This document shows positions 44,392 through 54,794 of a stretch of DNA of 64,000 nt, one piece after another. The DNA comes from Stenocarpella maydis (taxonomy: Eukaryota; Ascomycota; Sordariomycetes; Diaporthales; Diaporthaceae), in the NCBI GenBank assembly GCA_002270565.1, contig NQMI01000038.1:227332-291331 (forward strand), written 5' to 3'. Made by a program: the position numbers and the translations under genes. How positions within the stretch are numbered: position 1 is the stretch's first letter; the number at the start of each line of letters is the position of its first letter. The notes below the pieces were generated by a model. That model made no database searches, was not told the origin of the DNA, and saw nothing but the letters and a program-made list of their open reading frames with translations.

Positions 44392-44789
44392 CTAGTGACG
44401 CACTTCGAAGCCAGTCTCACCTTCTACCACATCTCTGTCCTCTTTGTCAAGCTTGACAACCTTGGAGCCAGGTGGGCCCGTGTCGATATCCTTCAGGAAA
44501 GTCTGGAGGACATTCTCGTTGCCTTGGGCCTCGCCTTCCACCTTTGGCGCAGAGTTAGAATGGGATGACCTCGTAGGGGGAGGTGGCGTTTTTTTATACT
44601 CACCTTGTTGTTTGGGGTGTTGCGGACCCAACCAGTGATTCCATGCGCATTCGCTTGTCGTCGGGTATAATAACGAAATCCAACCCCTTGCACGATTCCT
44701 CCGTGCGCGACGAAGTACACCTGACCATGTCAATTTTGCGACTGTCTATACGTGAAAGTGGTAGTTTTCGCACCCACCCGTCGTGTCAT
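44392..44789 (-). CDS. Acylphosphatase, 92 aa, with a 12-nt first exon
   Basis: The frame holding VYFVAHGGIVQGVGFRYY has an upstream stop and no ATG, so the start must be spliced on. A 12-nt exon (44789-44778, MTRR) with donor GTGGGT joins to 44720-44604, then 44541-44392 after a GTGAGT intron, giving 93 codons. The protein matches the small acylphosphatase family over its whole length: GGIVQGVGFR with catalytic Arg20, and GWVRN with catalytic Asn38, ending VVKLDKEDRDVVEGETGFEVR. It hydrolyses acyl-phosphate bonds in the cytosol, and its physiological substrate is unclear in fungi. It is convergent with PWP1 (179 bp between stops) and divergent from the Hep59-type gene (315 bp). Confidence 0.9.
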
Positions 44790-45104
44790 TTTTGCGGTTT
44801 TGTCTTGCAGTTTCAGTATCGACTTGTTTGCTGAGGAGTCTTGAGGGTTTGAGTGATACGTACTTCATTCTAGTATATTCGGCCGCGAGGATTTGGCGTG
44901 GGAATGCTGTGACATCACAACCAGGAACCCCGGAAGAGGGATGGGGCATTGCCGATAAGATAAGAGAGCTTATTTCGACACCCTCCCCCTATTGTCCTCC
45001 CCATTGTCCTCCTCCTCACCATCGAACCGACCGGAACAGCCCATAGCCCCAAGTCTCACAATCGTCGCACCCGTTGCTGGCGCATTGCATATCCTTTCCC
45101 CAAC
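44790..45104. promoter_or_regulatory. Divergent promoter region acylphosphatase / Hep59
   Basis: These 315 bases lie between the two start codons. The right half is pyrimidine-rich (CCCTCCCCCTATTGTCCTCC), a common feature near fungal transcription starts. Confidence 0.45.
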
Positions 45105-45657
45105 ATGGACTCGGCGACCACCGAGAAGCCCGCACCGCAGGTCGTCTTCCGGCCTAGCAAGAAGCGCAAGCACTTCAGACAGCGCGTAGACGAGACCGAG
45201 GCCAAACCAGACGAAGCGACGGATCAGACTGCAGCGCAAACGACTCGAGAGAAAGGCGGCGACACGCAGCCGAGTGGAGCGCTCGGCAGCAACTCAGATA
45301 CTGAAGAATCATTGGTAGCAGAAGCACTGCGCCTACGCAACGCTCGGAAGGCAAGACTCAAGGGCGTCGGTTTTCGACCAGAAGGGACGTCCAAGGATTT
45401 GGAAGAAGTGAGCAAAGAGCAGGGTTTAGTGCTCCAGAGCGATGCAAATGGCCCAGATGCCATAGAATATGGAATATCGAGGCGCTTTGCACCGCAAGCA
45501 GGACTCGTTGGCGAACTCGTCAACAAGCATATGTAAGTTGCCCCCTCAGTTACACCGCCCCATACCGCACGAGACATGGGCTGATCATGTAGGGAGGAAT
45601 ATATAGAATCCGAGTTGGCTAGACGGCACGCCGCCGAGAAGGCTACTGAAGAAGAAA

Positions 45658-45696
<39 letters not shown>

Positions 45697-46327
45697 CTTC
45701 GCAGCCGGCCAGCTTGAGCAGCGCTGATCCGACCAAACTACTCGGAGAACGGCCAACCATGCATGGAAAGCTACAGGAGGTTGATCTTGGCGAGGAGGTC
45801 CGGGTGCGCAACGCGAACATGACGGAACAGGCACGTAGGCGCCTCGCGGGTGAGGCCATCGACGGCGATGACGACGGCTCGAGGAAGCGAGGCAGGATCG
45901 GAAAGGATGGCAAGCCATTGCGGGACCGCAAGAGACGCGGAAGCGACGACATCAAACGTGACCAACTTGTGGAGGAGCTCATGCGGGAGAACAGACGTAG
46001 GTTTCCCTGTCCAGATCAAGGTCCAAGTGCTGAGCTAACCCAAGCACAGTGGATGTGTACGACATGCCCGCTCAGCCGGAGGCATCTGGCGACCCTGGCC
46101 TCGACGAGGCTGCGGATGAGAAGATCGCAGAGCAGTTCCGCCGTGAGTTCATGGACGCCATGTCTGAGAGACGGCATCAGCGGAGGAAGGCAGCACCGCA
46201 GCCGGCTCGGCCGGGAGCGAAGCAAGAGGAGATCCTCAAGGGGCCCAAACTGGGCGGTAGTCGGAATGCGCGGGCTGCGATGCGCGATCTCTTACTGTCA
46301 CAGCAGGAGAAGGCGAAGAAGCGGTGA
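45105..46327 (+). CDS. Hep59/Tls1 (C9orf78)-family splicing-associated protein, 369 aa
   Basis: Three exons, 45105-45532, 45593-45996 and 46050-46327, sum to 370 codons. The introns start GTAAGT and GTAGGT and end TAG and CAG. The protein is highly charged and largely helical or disordered. Family features are the N-terminal VFRPSKKRKHFRQR, the ESLVAEALRLRNARKARLKGV helix, the GRFAPQ-like ISRRFAPQAGL, MEEYIESELARR, and the region from LGEEVRVRNANMTEQARRRL to QLVEELMREN. A run of 12 glutamines (about residues 166-177) interrupts it just after MEEYIESEL. Fission yeast Tls1 and human C9orf78 associate with Brr2 and affect splicing and telomere silencing. The same nuclear role is inferred here. 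Confidence 0.85.
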
Positions 46328-46961
46328 TTGTTGCCGCCCTGAACGAGAGAGCCGACGAGCAGATGCTTGCCTGAGGTCCGAAATTCGGCGTAATCCTTTT
46401 TTTTTTTTCCGAGTAAGAGCAGAATGAATACCTGACCCACCATCATTAGGTCATTGCACTCTCCGCCCTTGGTCAGCCTCGCAGTATCGTGACTTAACAA
46501 GTGTGGTATATCGAGCTCAATTATCGAGCTGCGGTTGGTTTCACGATTGATAGAAACAAGAATGGACTATTCCGAGCAGTACTGCCACAGAGCTTCAGTC
46601 TCAGCTCACAAGGCCGGCGACCTCGTCTCGCGCTCTATCACCTCATAGTACGTGACAGGAGGTGGGAAGTTGCACCCAGCAGTAAGTCGCTGCCTCAGAC
46701 AGTTGGTAGCAGCTGAACACAATTCAGCAAGGAAGCTGCTTGGTCGTCAGGGGAATGAGTGGTGACTTGAGGTTGGTTCAAGTCTGAGGGCTGAACGCTG
46801 GGGAGATTTTGTTGCTGATTACATAATCGATCGAGGTTGCAGGGGTCGGCTCCAAAAAAGTTCGGAGCTTCCATACGATCCAGTAGGGGTGATTGATTTG
46901 AGAGCGCGACACTGTTCTTCCGTAGGAGAGCAGCAGGTCGACTTACACACTCGACACAACC
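46328..46961. other. Intergenic Hep59 to mS42
   Basis: This is 634 bases with the 3' flank of one gene and the promoter of the next. It contains a T11 run near 46397. No further gene is seen. Confidence 0.45.
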
Positions 46962-48175
46962 ATGTTCAAGCCCAGATTACGGATACCAAGGAGAGTGGGC
47001 GCCGCGAGGCTGTCCCTAGCAGCCCCTCGTCCCTTGCCATCGATACCGTTCGTCGTGCCCGCGACCCAACAACACCAGCAGAGATCCCTACACGCCTCGC
47101 CGGCGCGGAGGTCGCACGAGGTCGCACCCTTGACCGAAGATTCCAGATTCGAGCTCGGCGGCGTGCCGGGTCTTATGACACGGGAGGGCTTCAATGTCGC
47201 GTACACAACCTACCAGGACTGGGTGGTGAGCAAGCTGAACGAGATGACAACAGGTACTTATGGCCAAAAATTCCCAACTTCCCCCTTCTCGAGTGGCGTC
47301 GCTTCTTCTTCTTCTTCTTCTTTTTGGAACGGCATGGTCCACCATTCTCTGCACCACCAGGCTGACCATGCTTCCCGCTATCTCACCCAGGCACCCCATT
47401 CGACGGCAAGACCACCCTTGAGACGCTCATCGAAACGTCCCGCGAGCCGCACCTGGCCGCCATCTTCAACTACGCCTCGATGGCGTACAACAACCACTTC
47501 TTCTTCGATGGCCTCTCCAAGACGGGCGGCGAGGATACGGGCGAGCACATGTCCAAGGAGTTGCAGAACTCCCTCGAGCTGTCCTTCGGCAGCCTCGAGA
47601 GCCTGCGCCGCGAGTTTGTCATGACGGCCGACGCCATGTTCGGCCCCGGGTTTGTCTGGCTCGTGCAGCAGCTGGACGCGTCCGGCGCCCTGGCGCGGCC
47701 CTTCAAGGTCCTGACCACCTACCAGGCGGGCAGCCCGTTCCCGGCCGCCCACTGGCGCAGCCAGGGCGTCGACATGAACAACCACGGCGGCGAACGCGAG
47801 TCCGGCGACGCGGTCAGGGATTACTATGACAGGCAGAATGTCGCGAACCGGCGCCCGGCCCTCCACGCGAGCGGCAGGGCCGACCTCTCCAAGTTCACCC
47901 GCACCCCGCCGGGGGGCACCAGCGTCATCCCCGTGCTGTGCGTCAACACGTGGGAGCACGTCTGGATGTGGGACTACGGCGTCCGCGGCAAGGTCAACTT
48001 CGTAAGCAACTGGTGGAACACCATCAACTGGGGCAAGGTGGAGGCGCTCTCCAAGATCGGCGACAAGACGAAGTCGATGACCTCGGAGCCAAGGTTCGGC
48101 GGCCCTGCTTTTGGGACGGTGCCTGAGCCTACTGGCAGGGCTGCTTCGGAGGGCACGCCGTGGTCGCCTCAGTAG
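46962..48175 (+). CDS. Mitochondrial ribosomal small-subunit protein mS42 (Rsm26-like), 358 aa
   Basis: Exon 1 is 46962-47253, the intron is 47254-47390 (GTACTT...CCCAG), and exon 2 is 47391-48175, for 359 codons. The N-terminus is basic and Ser/Arg-rich without acid residues (MFKPRLRIPRRVGAARLSLAAPR), a clear mitochondrial presequence. The rest has the Fe/Mn superoxide dismutase fold: FNYASMAYNNHFFFDGL, then SLESLRREFVMTADAMFGPGFVWLV, and VLCVNTWEHVWMWDYGVRGK. Yeast Rsm26 and Mrp1 (mS42, mS43) are SOD-like proteins built into the mitoribosome and not enzymes. The length and the long insert before VNTWEH fit mS42. A catalytic SOD is less likely because of the insertions. Confidence 0.85.
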
Positions 48176-48963
48176 GTGGGTTTTCCTTGCTTGCAACGAC
48201 GGGGCTCGACGATACTTCGGGCTGTATTATAGGGGCGCGTGGGCCAGCTGCGGCGGAGGTCCTCCTGGAGCTCTGCCGGTTGTGATGCAAAAAAAGCCTG
48301 CGACATATTAAGGGTATTAAATATGCCAGAGGCACCCAAATCAAGAGAGTCAAAATAGACAGCAGTGAAACCACCGCCGTTCTGAAATTACTTGTTTCTT
48401 TTTAATAAAAAAAAAATGCTTGCGAAATGACGGGACAGAGGCGTAAACATGTCATGTCTAGTAAGTAGTATGCCTGGAAGGTGCCGCAATTGGTTGTTGT
48501 ATACGAGCAAGAATGAGTTGGTTGATATCCAAGTCCCCTCACCCCATGTGTTGGAACATGCAAAGGCACCCCACAACCTACAGCCCTGCTTGAAAACCTA
48601 TAGTCTACGTCAGTAGACGTGGTCAACTAGGGTCCTTCTCACCAGTCCTGCTGCTGGCCCCGGAGGGGCCAGCAGCAGATAACAAGGGTGAGCTAAAGCT
48701 CATCCAGAAGAGCAATTTTGGCACGTTCAGCAACAGGGAAGCAATGTAGAGGAGACATGCAGAGTTGAAAAAAAAGGGATATATGTACTTTTCATGGGTT
48801 AAAATAGTAAGTAATAGTCTTTGCTGACAACAGATGCTCATAAAAGAGAGGTATCTCTAAATTTCCATATCCAAAATCACGTTTGCCCCAATTCAACAGG
48901 GGCAATCAAAATTATCAACGCCATCCCATGCATGCCTCATGCGCGCCGCTGCAGTCTTTCAAA
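48176..48963. other. Convergent 3' region
   Basis: This is 788 bases between the mS42 stop and the membrane-protein stop. The left part is balanced, the right part AT-rich with A-runs. Imperfect inverted words GGCCCC..GGGGCC near 48655-48670 form a short hairpin. No gene is seen. Confidence 0.45.
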
Positions 48964-50394
48964 TTACCTCCTGCGAGATTCATCCATTATGTCCGTAAAG
49001 GAAGTCATCCTGTCCCCGGCGTAACTAGGTTGCGGGGGCGTCAGGGGCACGTTCGAGCCAGCAAAGACATCGATGTAGGCCCCGTTCGGATCCCGCGTGA
49101 CTGGCTGGCCGCCGTAGTCAGATATCGGCGAGCCAAGGGCGTCCCGGCCCTCGGCGCCCACGCTGACCCGGTTGTCCTGACCGCCGTACTGCCGTGCCGA
49201 AGGCATCTTGAGCGGCGCCTGGTACGCGCTGTTGTGCGGGTCCAGGTAGCCTTGCTCGCCATACATTGAGCTCACTGTTCTGGGCGTCGTTATCCTCGGA
49301 GGTGAGTGGGGGACGGAGTGAAGACCGGTCATGTCAACGTCGCTCACGGGCCGGCCCAGCTCACCCATCGTGCCGAAATCCCTCTCGTATTCGGCGTCCT
49401 CGTCGCTGCCCTGGAAGGACCCGGGCAGCGGGCTGACCTTGCGCCCAAAGTCGCTCCTCATCGCGCTCTCGTCGATAATTGGCTTCGAGATGACCGGACA
49501 CCCGCCGTCCCGCAGAGAGTTGGTCATCGGGTTGCTGATAATGTTGCCAAACGAGGACGAGCGCGATGACCGTGGGGGTTTCTCACTCTCAGCGTCATTC
49601 TTGCGCTTGGCCTCCCTCTTGATGAAAAACCACACCAACATGCCCAGGAAGACGGCGGCGGCGACGCCGCCTACGACACCGCCGGCTATCAGGCCAGCGG
49701 AAGGCCCGGTCGAAATGTCAGAGCGTCCAGACTCCTCTGCGGCGGCGGCGGAGTCTGTGGACGATGGCTCAGAATCGGAATCCGTCGCTGTGGCAGACGC
49801 CGCAGCAGAGCCAGATGAGGCCGCCGAGGCTGTCGACGAGGCCGAGGGTTCCGATGCGGTGGTTACACCGACGGTCTCACTGCTCTGGGCGGTGGACGGC
49901 GCCGTCGCGGAAGATGGCTGCGCCCCGGTGGTTATTGGCCTTGCGTTCTGGTCCGGGTTGAGGATACAGTCCCCCGCGCCATCACAAGAATACCCAAAGG
50001 GACAGCACAAGCTGGCACCGCACGATGGAAGAGTCCCCGTGAGTGCGTCGGTCATGACCACATTCTCCGGGTGAAGGCTCTTGTCCTGAAGGCTGACATT
50101 GCAGGGAATGGGCCTGATGGCTTTGCAGTCACTGTTGGGAGGGCAGCAGAGTGCCGTTGTCAAGCCAGCCAGTGCGATACATGAATGATCGGCGGGGCAG
50201 CAGAAGTCGTCAGGAAGGCCCTGCTGGGTACATTGTTTATATGATGAATCGCCACATGTCGACTGTTGGCGGCCGAAGAGTTCTGCTGGTGATACCTGTC
50301 GGATGTAGAGGGCTGATGTGAGGGAGGGTATGGCAGAGAGGAGGAGCAGTGCCGACGCCCTTGACGGCGCCGTGCTTCTGGACTGTTTCTTCAT
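48964..50394 (-). CDS. Cysteine-rich single-pass membrane protein, 476 aa
   Basis: This is a single exon. The layout is: signal peptide (residues 1-28, ASALLLLSAIPSLTSA), a cysteine-rich ectodomain (47-143, with CC pairs in DFCCPADHSC, ALCCPPNSDC and LCCPFGYSCDGAGDC, resembling a fungal granulin-like or plant-lectin-like knot), a Ser/Thr/Ala-rich stalk (155-225) likely O-mannosylated, one transmembrane helix (234-258, AGGVVGGVAAAVFLGMLVWFF), a basic stop-transfer IKREAKRK, and a 215-residue cytoplasmic tail with Ser/Pro and Tyr motifs. The plan resembles Wsc/Mid2-type cell-wall sensors but with a different ectodomain. A sensor role is inference. The start ATG is the first in frame and gives a good signal peptide. 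Confidence 0.8.
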   Translation of the reverse strand: MKKQSRSTAPSRASALLLLSAIPSLTSALYIRQVSPAELFGRQQSTCGDSSYKQCTQQGLPDDFCCPADHSCIALAGLTTALCCPPNSDCKAIRPIPCNVSLQDKSLHPENVVMTDALTGTLPSCGASLCCPFGYSCDGAGDCILNPDQNARPITTGAQPSSATAPSTAQSSETVGVTTASEPSASSTASAASSGSAAASATATDSDSEPSSTDSAAAAEESGRSDISTGPSAGLIAGGVVGGVAAAVFLGMLVWFFIKREAKRKNDAESEKPPRSSRSSSFGNIISNPMTNSLRDGGCPVISKPIIDESAMRSDFGRKVSPLPGSFQGSDEDAEYERDFGTMGELGRPVSDVDMTGLHSVPHSPPRITTPRTVSSMYGEQGYLDPHNSAYQAPLKMPSARQYGGQDNRVSVGAEGRDALGSPISDYGGQPVTRDPNGAYIDVFAGSNVPLTPPQPSYAGDRMTSFTDIMDESRRR

Positions 50395-53300
50395 TGGCGA
50401 GAGTGTGCGTCCAAGAAAGTCGTTCTGTTTATGCTGTCTTGTGTGCGATGCTAGATGTCGGTTGTTTTGGAGACCGGGCGCGTAGCGCGGTGGATAATGT
50501 GCGAGTTTGCGGAGTACCAGATTGTTGGCGTTTGCAAAAAGGGGATAGACGTGGAGAATTACGGGGGCAGAGGCCAGAAGAGCAGAGGCCTCTGGCAGAG
50601 ATTATGAGCCGAGAGGCACAAGAAGTAGGATCGACAGTGTGATTCAGAACACCTCAAAGGCAGTCAGGCTGACAATGCCTTGTGACTCGGCGGCAAAGCA
50701 GACGAAACAAAAAAGACTCTGGGGGAACGAGTTTGAGGACAATGGCGATGTAAAGAGAGAGTAGAAAGCGACGGCCCGGGGCCCAGGGTTCCGTGCGTGT
50801 AGCGAGCTTTTGCATGCCTAAGCATGCGGATATGACGTTCCAAAACCGAGCATCTGGACAGAGAGGACCGGCTTGGGTGCCGGGTGAGGTGACAAAGACC
50901 TCGCCCAGGCCACGCATCGCCCGATGGCAGGACGACTGCTGGCCTGTCCGCGTTGGTGAGGCATACGTGCTAAGACGCAGGAGACCCGTGCTGCGGCCTC
51001 GACATCCAGTCGAGGACAGAGCACAGGGTGTGCTTGGCGGCAGCAGGGCAATGGTCAGTCAAGGCGAGTGGCCGTCGTGTAGCCGCCAGGGTGGGGAGTC
51101 GTTGAGGGCGCCATGTCATGATTAGAAAGCCCCTAGTGTAGGTGTCGAGATGTGGCTCTCTTGCTGGCGCTGTGGGTGGGCGAGCGCGCGGGTGCGAGAC
51201 GCGATATGGGGCAGTGCCGTTTCGACGTGGCCGAGACGCGGGGATCGAGAGGCTACGAAGAAGCGCCTGGCCCCACGGCGGGAGCCCGGCCAAGGGTTTG
51301 ACGACGCAGGCAGAGATGGAGAGGTGCCTGGGCCCGGGTCGGGCAGGGGAGGTGAGCAGTTCTGTCGAGGCCCGTCAAAGAAAGCCGCAAACGGTTGGCT
51401 GGCGCTTATTCAAACAGAGACAAGGGCCAGGCACGAGCGGTACCAGGACAGGGCCGGAGCCGCACGGCTCAGGCGGTGACCTGCCCATCTCAGATCAGCC
51501 CCAGGGCCAGAGCAGCGCCTAGTGTACACCACATACGCTGGTGATGGGGGGGGTGTCGCGTACCCAGCTAAGTACGCAGCCCTGCTGTATTACTGCACTA
51601 CTGTACTCTGTATGGTGTAGAGTCTCCAGTCACCGCTGGCTGCTGTGCCACATCGGCCCCCAGCACCGCCCCGCAGACGTGACATATCAACGTGGCCGCA
51701 AAAGAAGGACCCGTCTTCTTATCTAACTCTTCGTGTTGGCACCAGCAGTCATGCACGATTCCGACGTGCACCTCACAGGCTCACAGCATACTATGCTATG
51801 CTACGACTTCCTGCACGTCACCGAACCCAGACAGTGGCACACGCACTCCGCAATGTACAATGTGGAGACGGCGTGTGAGCTGAGTGAGCACACTTGGGTG
51901 ATGCTTGCGGACTGACAGACTGACGAGCTCGGGACTCTTGCACACACGTGCACACACGTGCACACACGAGCAAACACACGCAATCGCGCAAATCACGCAA
52001 TCAACTCAATCACGCACTCGCCTCACCCCGACACTCGGGAGCGCCGCCCTCAACGTTGCACGGCCCGTTGATGGGTTTCCAGATCTGGCCTCCCGCGGTT
52101 CAATGTTCGTGCTTCCAGCCAGCTACCAGCCAGCATGTGTCAGCTATTGAACCGTCCCAGCAGCAGCCCAGACCCGACGGTAACCCGCGAGACACCAGCC
52201 GTCACATGAGCTGAGCGAGGCGCCACCACGGCGTGGCCACACCGCTCACCGTGAATGGCCCGCCCGAGAACGTTATCAGTCAGTAGCAACCAGGCGGCAC
52301 GGGGGCTCAGGGAAAGCCTCGACGATCCCGTCCCCTGCCTCCCACCAAACCCCCAGGTGACCACCATCCCTCGGTCCAGAACTCACAAGCTCGGCGCCGG
52401 CCCTTCCTATCCACCACGCCCTCGCATCCCTGTCCCGGCTCTCTGTCGAGGGGTCTCGTCGAGCGAGACCATTCAGGCCCTGCAGGTTGCGCGCGGGATT
52501 TGCAAGACACGGGCAAGAATGCCATCCACGGCATCCCGAATTCCATCTTCTTCACGCATTTCAGCTCGTCAGGGTTTTCCCCAACCGGACAATGCCCTTG
52601 TCCCTTGCAAGCGGCAGCACCTACCACGTACCTGGTCCATCTTTTTCCCCTTCGCTCCGAGGATCGCCCCGGCCTACCTGCCAGCCCTGCCCGCTCGCTC
52701 CCTCACAGCAGGGAGAGACCAAACCACAACCTTGGAACAGTTCAACACGTGGGGAGGGGCCGGCGGCGAAAGTGGCTTTCCTCACCGACTCGTCGCCACG
52801 GGCCAAATCATCGGTGAACCAACCCATCGTGAAACTCGACCACGTACATTAGATTTAGAGCCGTAGCCCACCGGGGTCACATGGGGAGGGAGTAGGTCTA
52901 TCAAAGAAAAAAAAAAAAACCTTCCGACGCGAAGCCACATTGATCGGCTCGTGTCCGCTTCACCTGCCAATCAGCAGGGTCTTTTTTGTCCCCCCCCCCT
53001 TCCTTGCGCCTCCCTTGCTCATGACGATGACTCTTATTTTTTTTTGTTCCCCCACAACCGTCCCTGCCGTCACAGATCTGCCTCTGTTGCAAATGCGAAC
53101 GGAGGAGGTGCCTTACAGAGTGGCGAATGGATGGGCTCCTCCTACTCTTGACGTGGCCTGGGATGACTGGAATGCTGTCGTTGCAGGAGAAGCGGTCACA
53201 TGGGCTGCCACCTCAGTCGGGATGACTGGACGTCAGTCAATCGAGAAGCAGGTTTTCACCCTGTCGCTTGTGGCTGGGTCCCATCCTGGGAGGGTCTTCT

Positions 53301-54525
53301 GTTTCAAGCCACCCTTTGTACCTACCTGGCTGCCTGGGTAACGCACGGTCACTCGCCCTATGCATACTCGCTCATTTTCAAGGGTTAGGGTCCGTGTAAG
53401 TCGCGAGGATGCTCAACACCGCGGATAGTCAAGGATGATAATGATGTGAGAAGCGTGTAGCCGGCTGGGATCCATCCCGCACACAAGTGCTGACGAGCAA
53501 AGCCGTGTCGTGAGCAGGTAAGAAGGCCAGCCATGCCGACCCCCGCCACGACACTGGTGAAGAATGCCCGTAACCGCCCCGGGCTGGACATCAAGCAGTC
53601 TTGTCACTGATTTGCAGACTGATTGCCCGCAACCGGGGCTTCAATCAATCCATCAAAGTTTTGTTTTCCCCCTCCTCATGGTCCCAGTGAAACTAGAATA
53701 GCACCATTCGAGATAAATAAAGAGTCAATCCCATACCAGCATATCTCTTCTTCAGATTCGGCGTGCCGCCGGCCCAGTGGGGTCGGGTCCTCGAAGAGTT
53801 TTGCTTCGTTCACTGCCTTGCCGCCAGACCCAGTATGGATGCTGACTGGCCGCGATGGCTTCAGCGCTCAAGTCCGTGGTCCGTCGCGCGCGTCTAGAAA
53901 TGAACGCGAGAAAAGTTTGACAATCCATCCCATCTTTTTCTTTTGCTTGCGTCGTGCGCTTCCATGGCAACGACAATAACCGCCCTCGGAGCCAAAGATG
54001 GTTTCAAGTTTCCTTCACATGTCCCCCAATAAAGGGGCTCCCGGTAGTGGTTTGGCTCAAAAGCTGCACATGTGTGATTCTGCTGTTCTCTGTTTGGGAG
54101 GGTATTTATCGACTTTAAATTACACATTTGCCCAAGCCCAAAACTCGGGCGACTCCCACGACACGAGGAAGCGGCGCGCTTGCCTGTATATCCTGACCAT
54201 CTTTCTCCCTGGTCTTTTTCAGACACGAATCCAGATTCTCAAAAAAAAGAAGAAAAAGTTGTCCCAAACAACTGGACTGGTATCCCAGGAAACATCAACA
54301 ATCCCGATACGTTGAAAACACACAGCAAAAAACTCCTGGCCCCATATGCATGCTTTGCTGTACCGAGAGTAAAGCAAATTTATGACCAACAACCAGGGGC
54401 GCGGGGAAGGTTCCAAACAGCAAGGAGGGTGGGTTCGTCATATCATCCATCACATCAGGCCCGAGTGCATTATTCGCCCGGGCCTGATCTCCTCCTGCTG
54501 CCAAACCTGCTCGCAGTACGTTGAT

Positions 54526-54561
<36 letters not shown>

Positions 54562-54794
54562 CGCAGCTTTTCAGCCCAGCTGCGGTCGTCCATTCAGGGT
54601 CCAGCGTCGTCCGGATAGTTAGGTATCGTTGATGACGTCCTCATCTCAATTTTGCCTTGCGGCGGGTCCTCTAGGGTCTTTGGTCAAAACGCAAAAATAA
54701 AACTAAAAAGGGGTATAAATCGAAGCGAAAATGTTATGTGAGTGGCTGAAGCAGGCGCAGACACAGACGTCAGGGTATCCCTTCGCAGCATCGT
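50395..54794. other. 4.4 kb gene-free upstream region of the membrane protein
   Basis: No credible gene is seen on either strand. The longest frames (for example 52255-52866) have no family resemblance and odd composition. The stretch holds a CACACGTG tandem near 51940-51965, several CACTAC words, C- and T-runs near 52991 and 53037, and the A34 tract near its right end. It probably contains the promoter and leader of the membrane protein and the 3' UTR of the PRO1-like gene. Confidence 0.45.
54527..54560. repeat. Poly(A) tract of 34 bases
   Basis: An uninterrupted A run on the plus strand lies 235 bases beyond the PRO1-like stop codon. It is the longest homopolymer in the window. Its true length is uncertain because homopolymers of this size are poorly read. 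Confidence 0.9.

Noticed and set aside
52255..52866. Open frame of 203 codons on the plus strand
   Set aside because: Rich in Pro, Arg and Ser as expected for random GC-rich DNA. It overlaps other frames of equal length and has no recognisable family.
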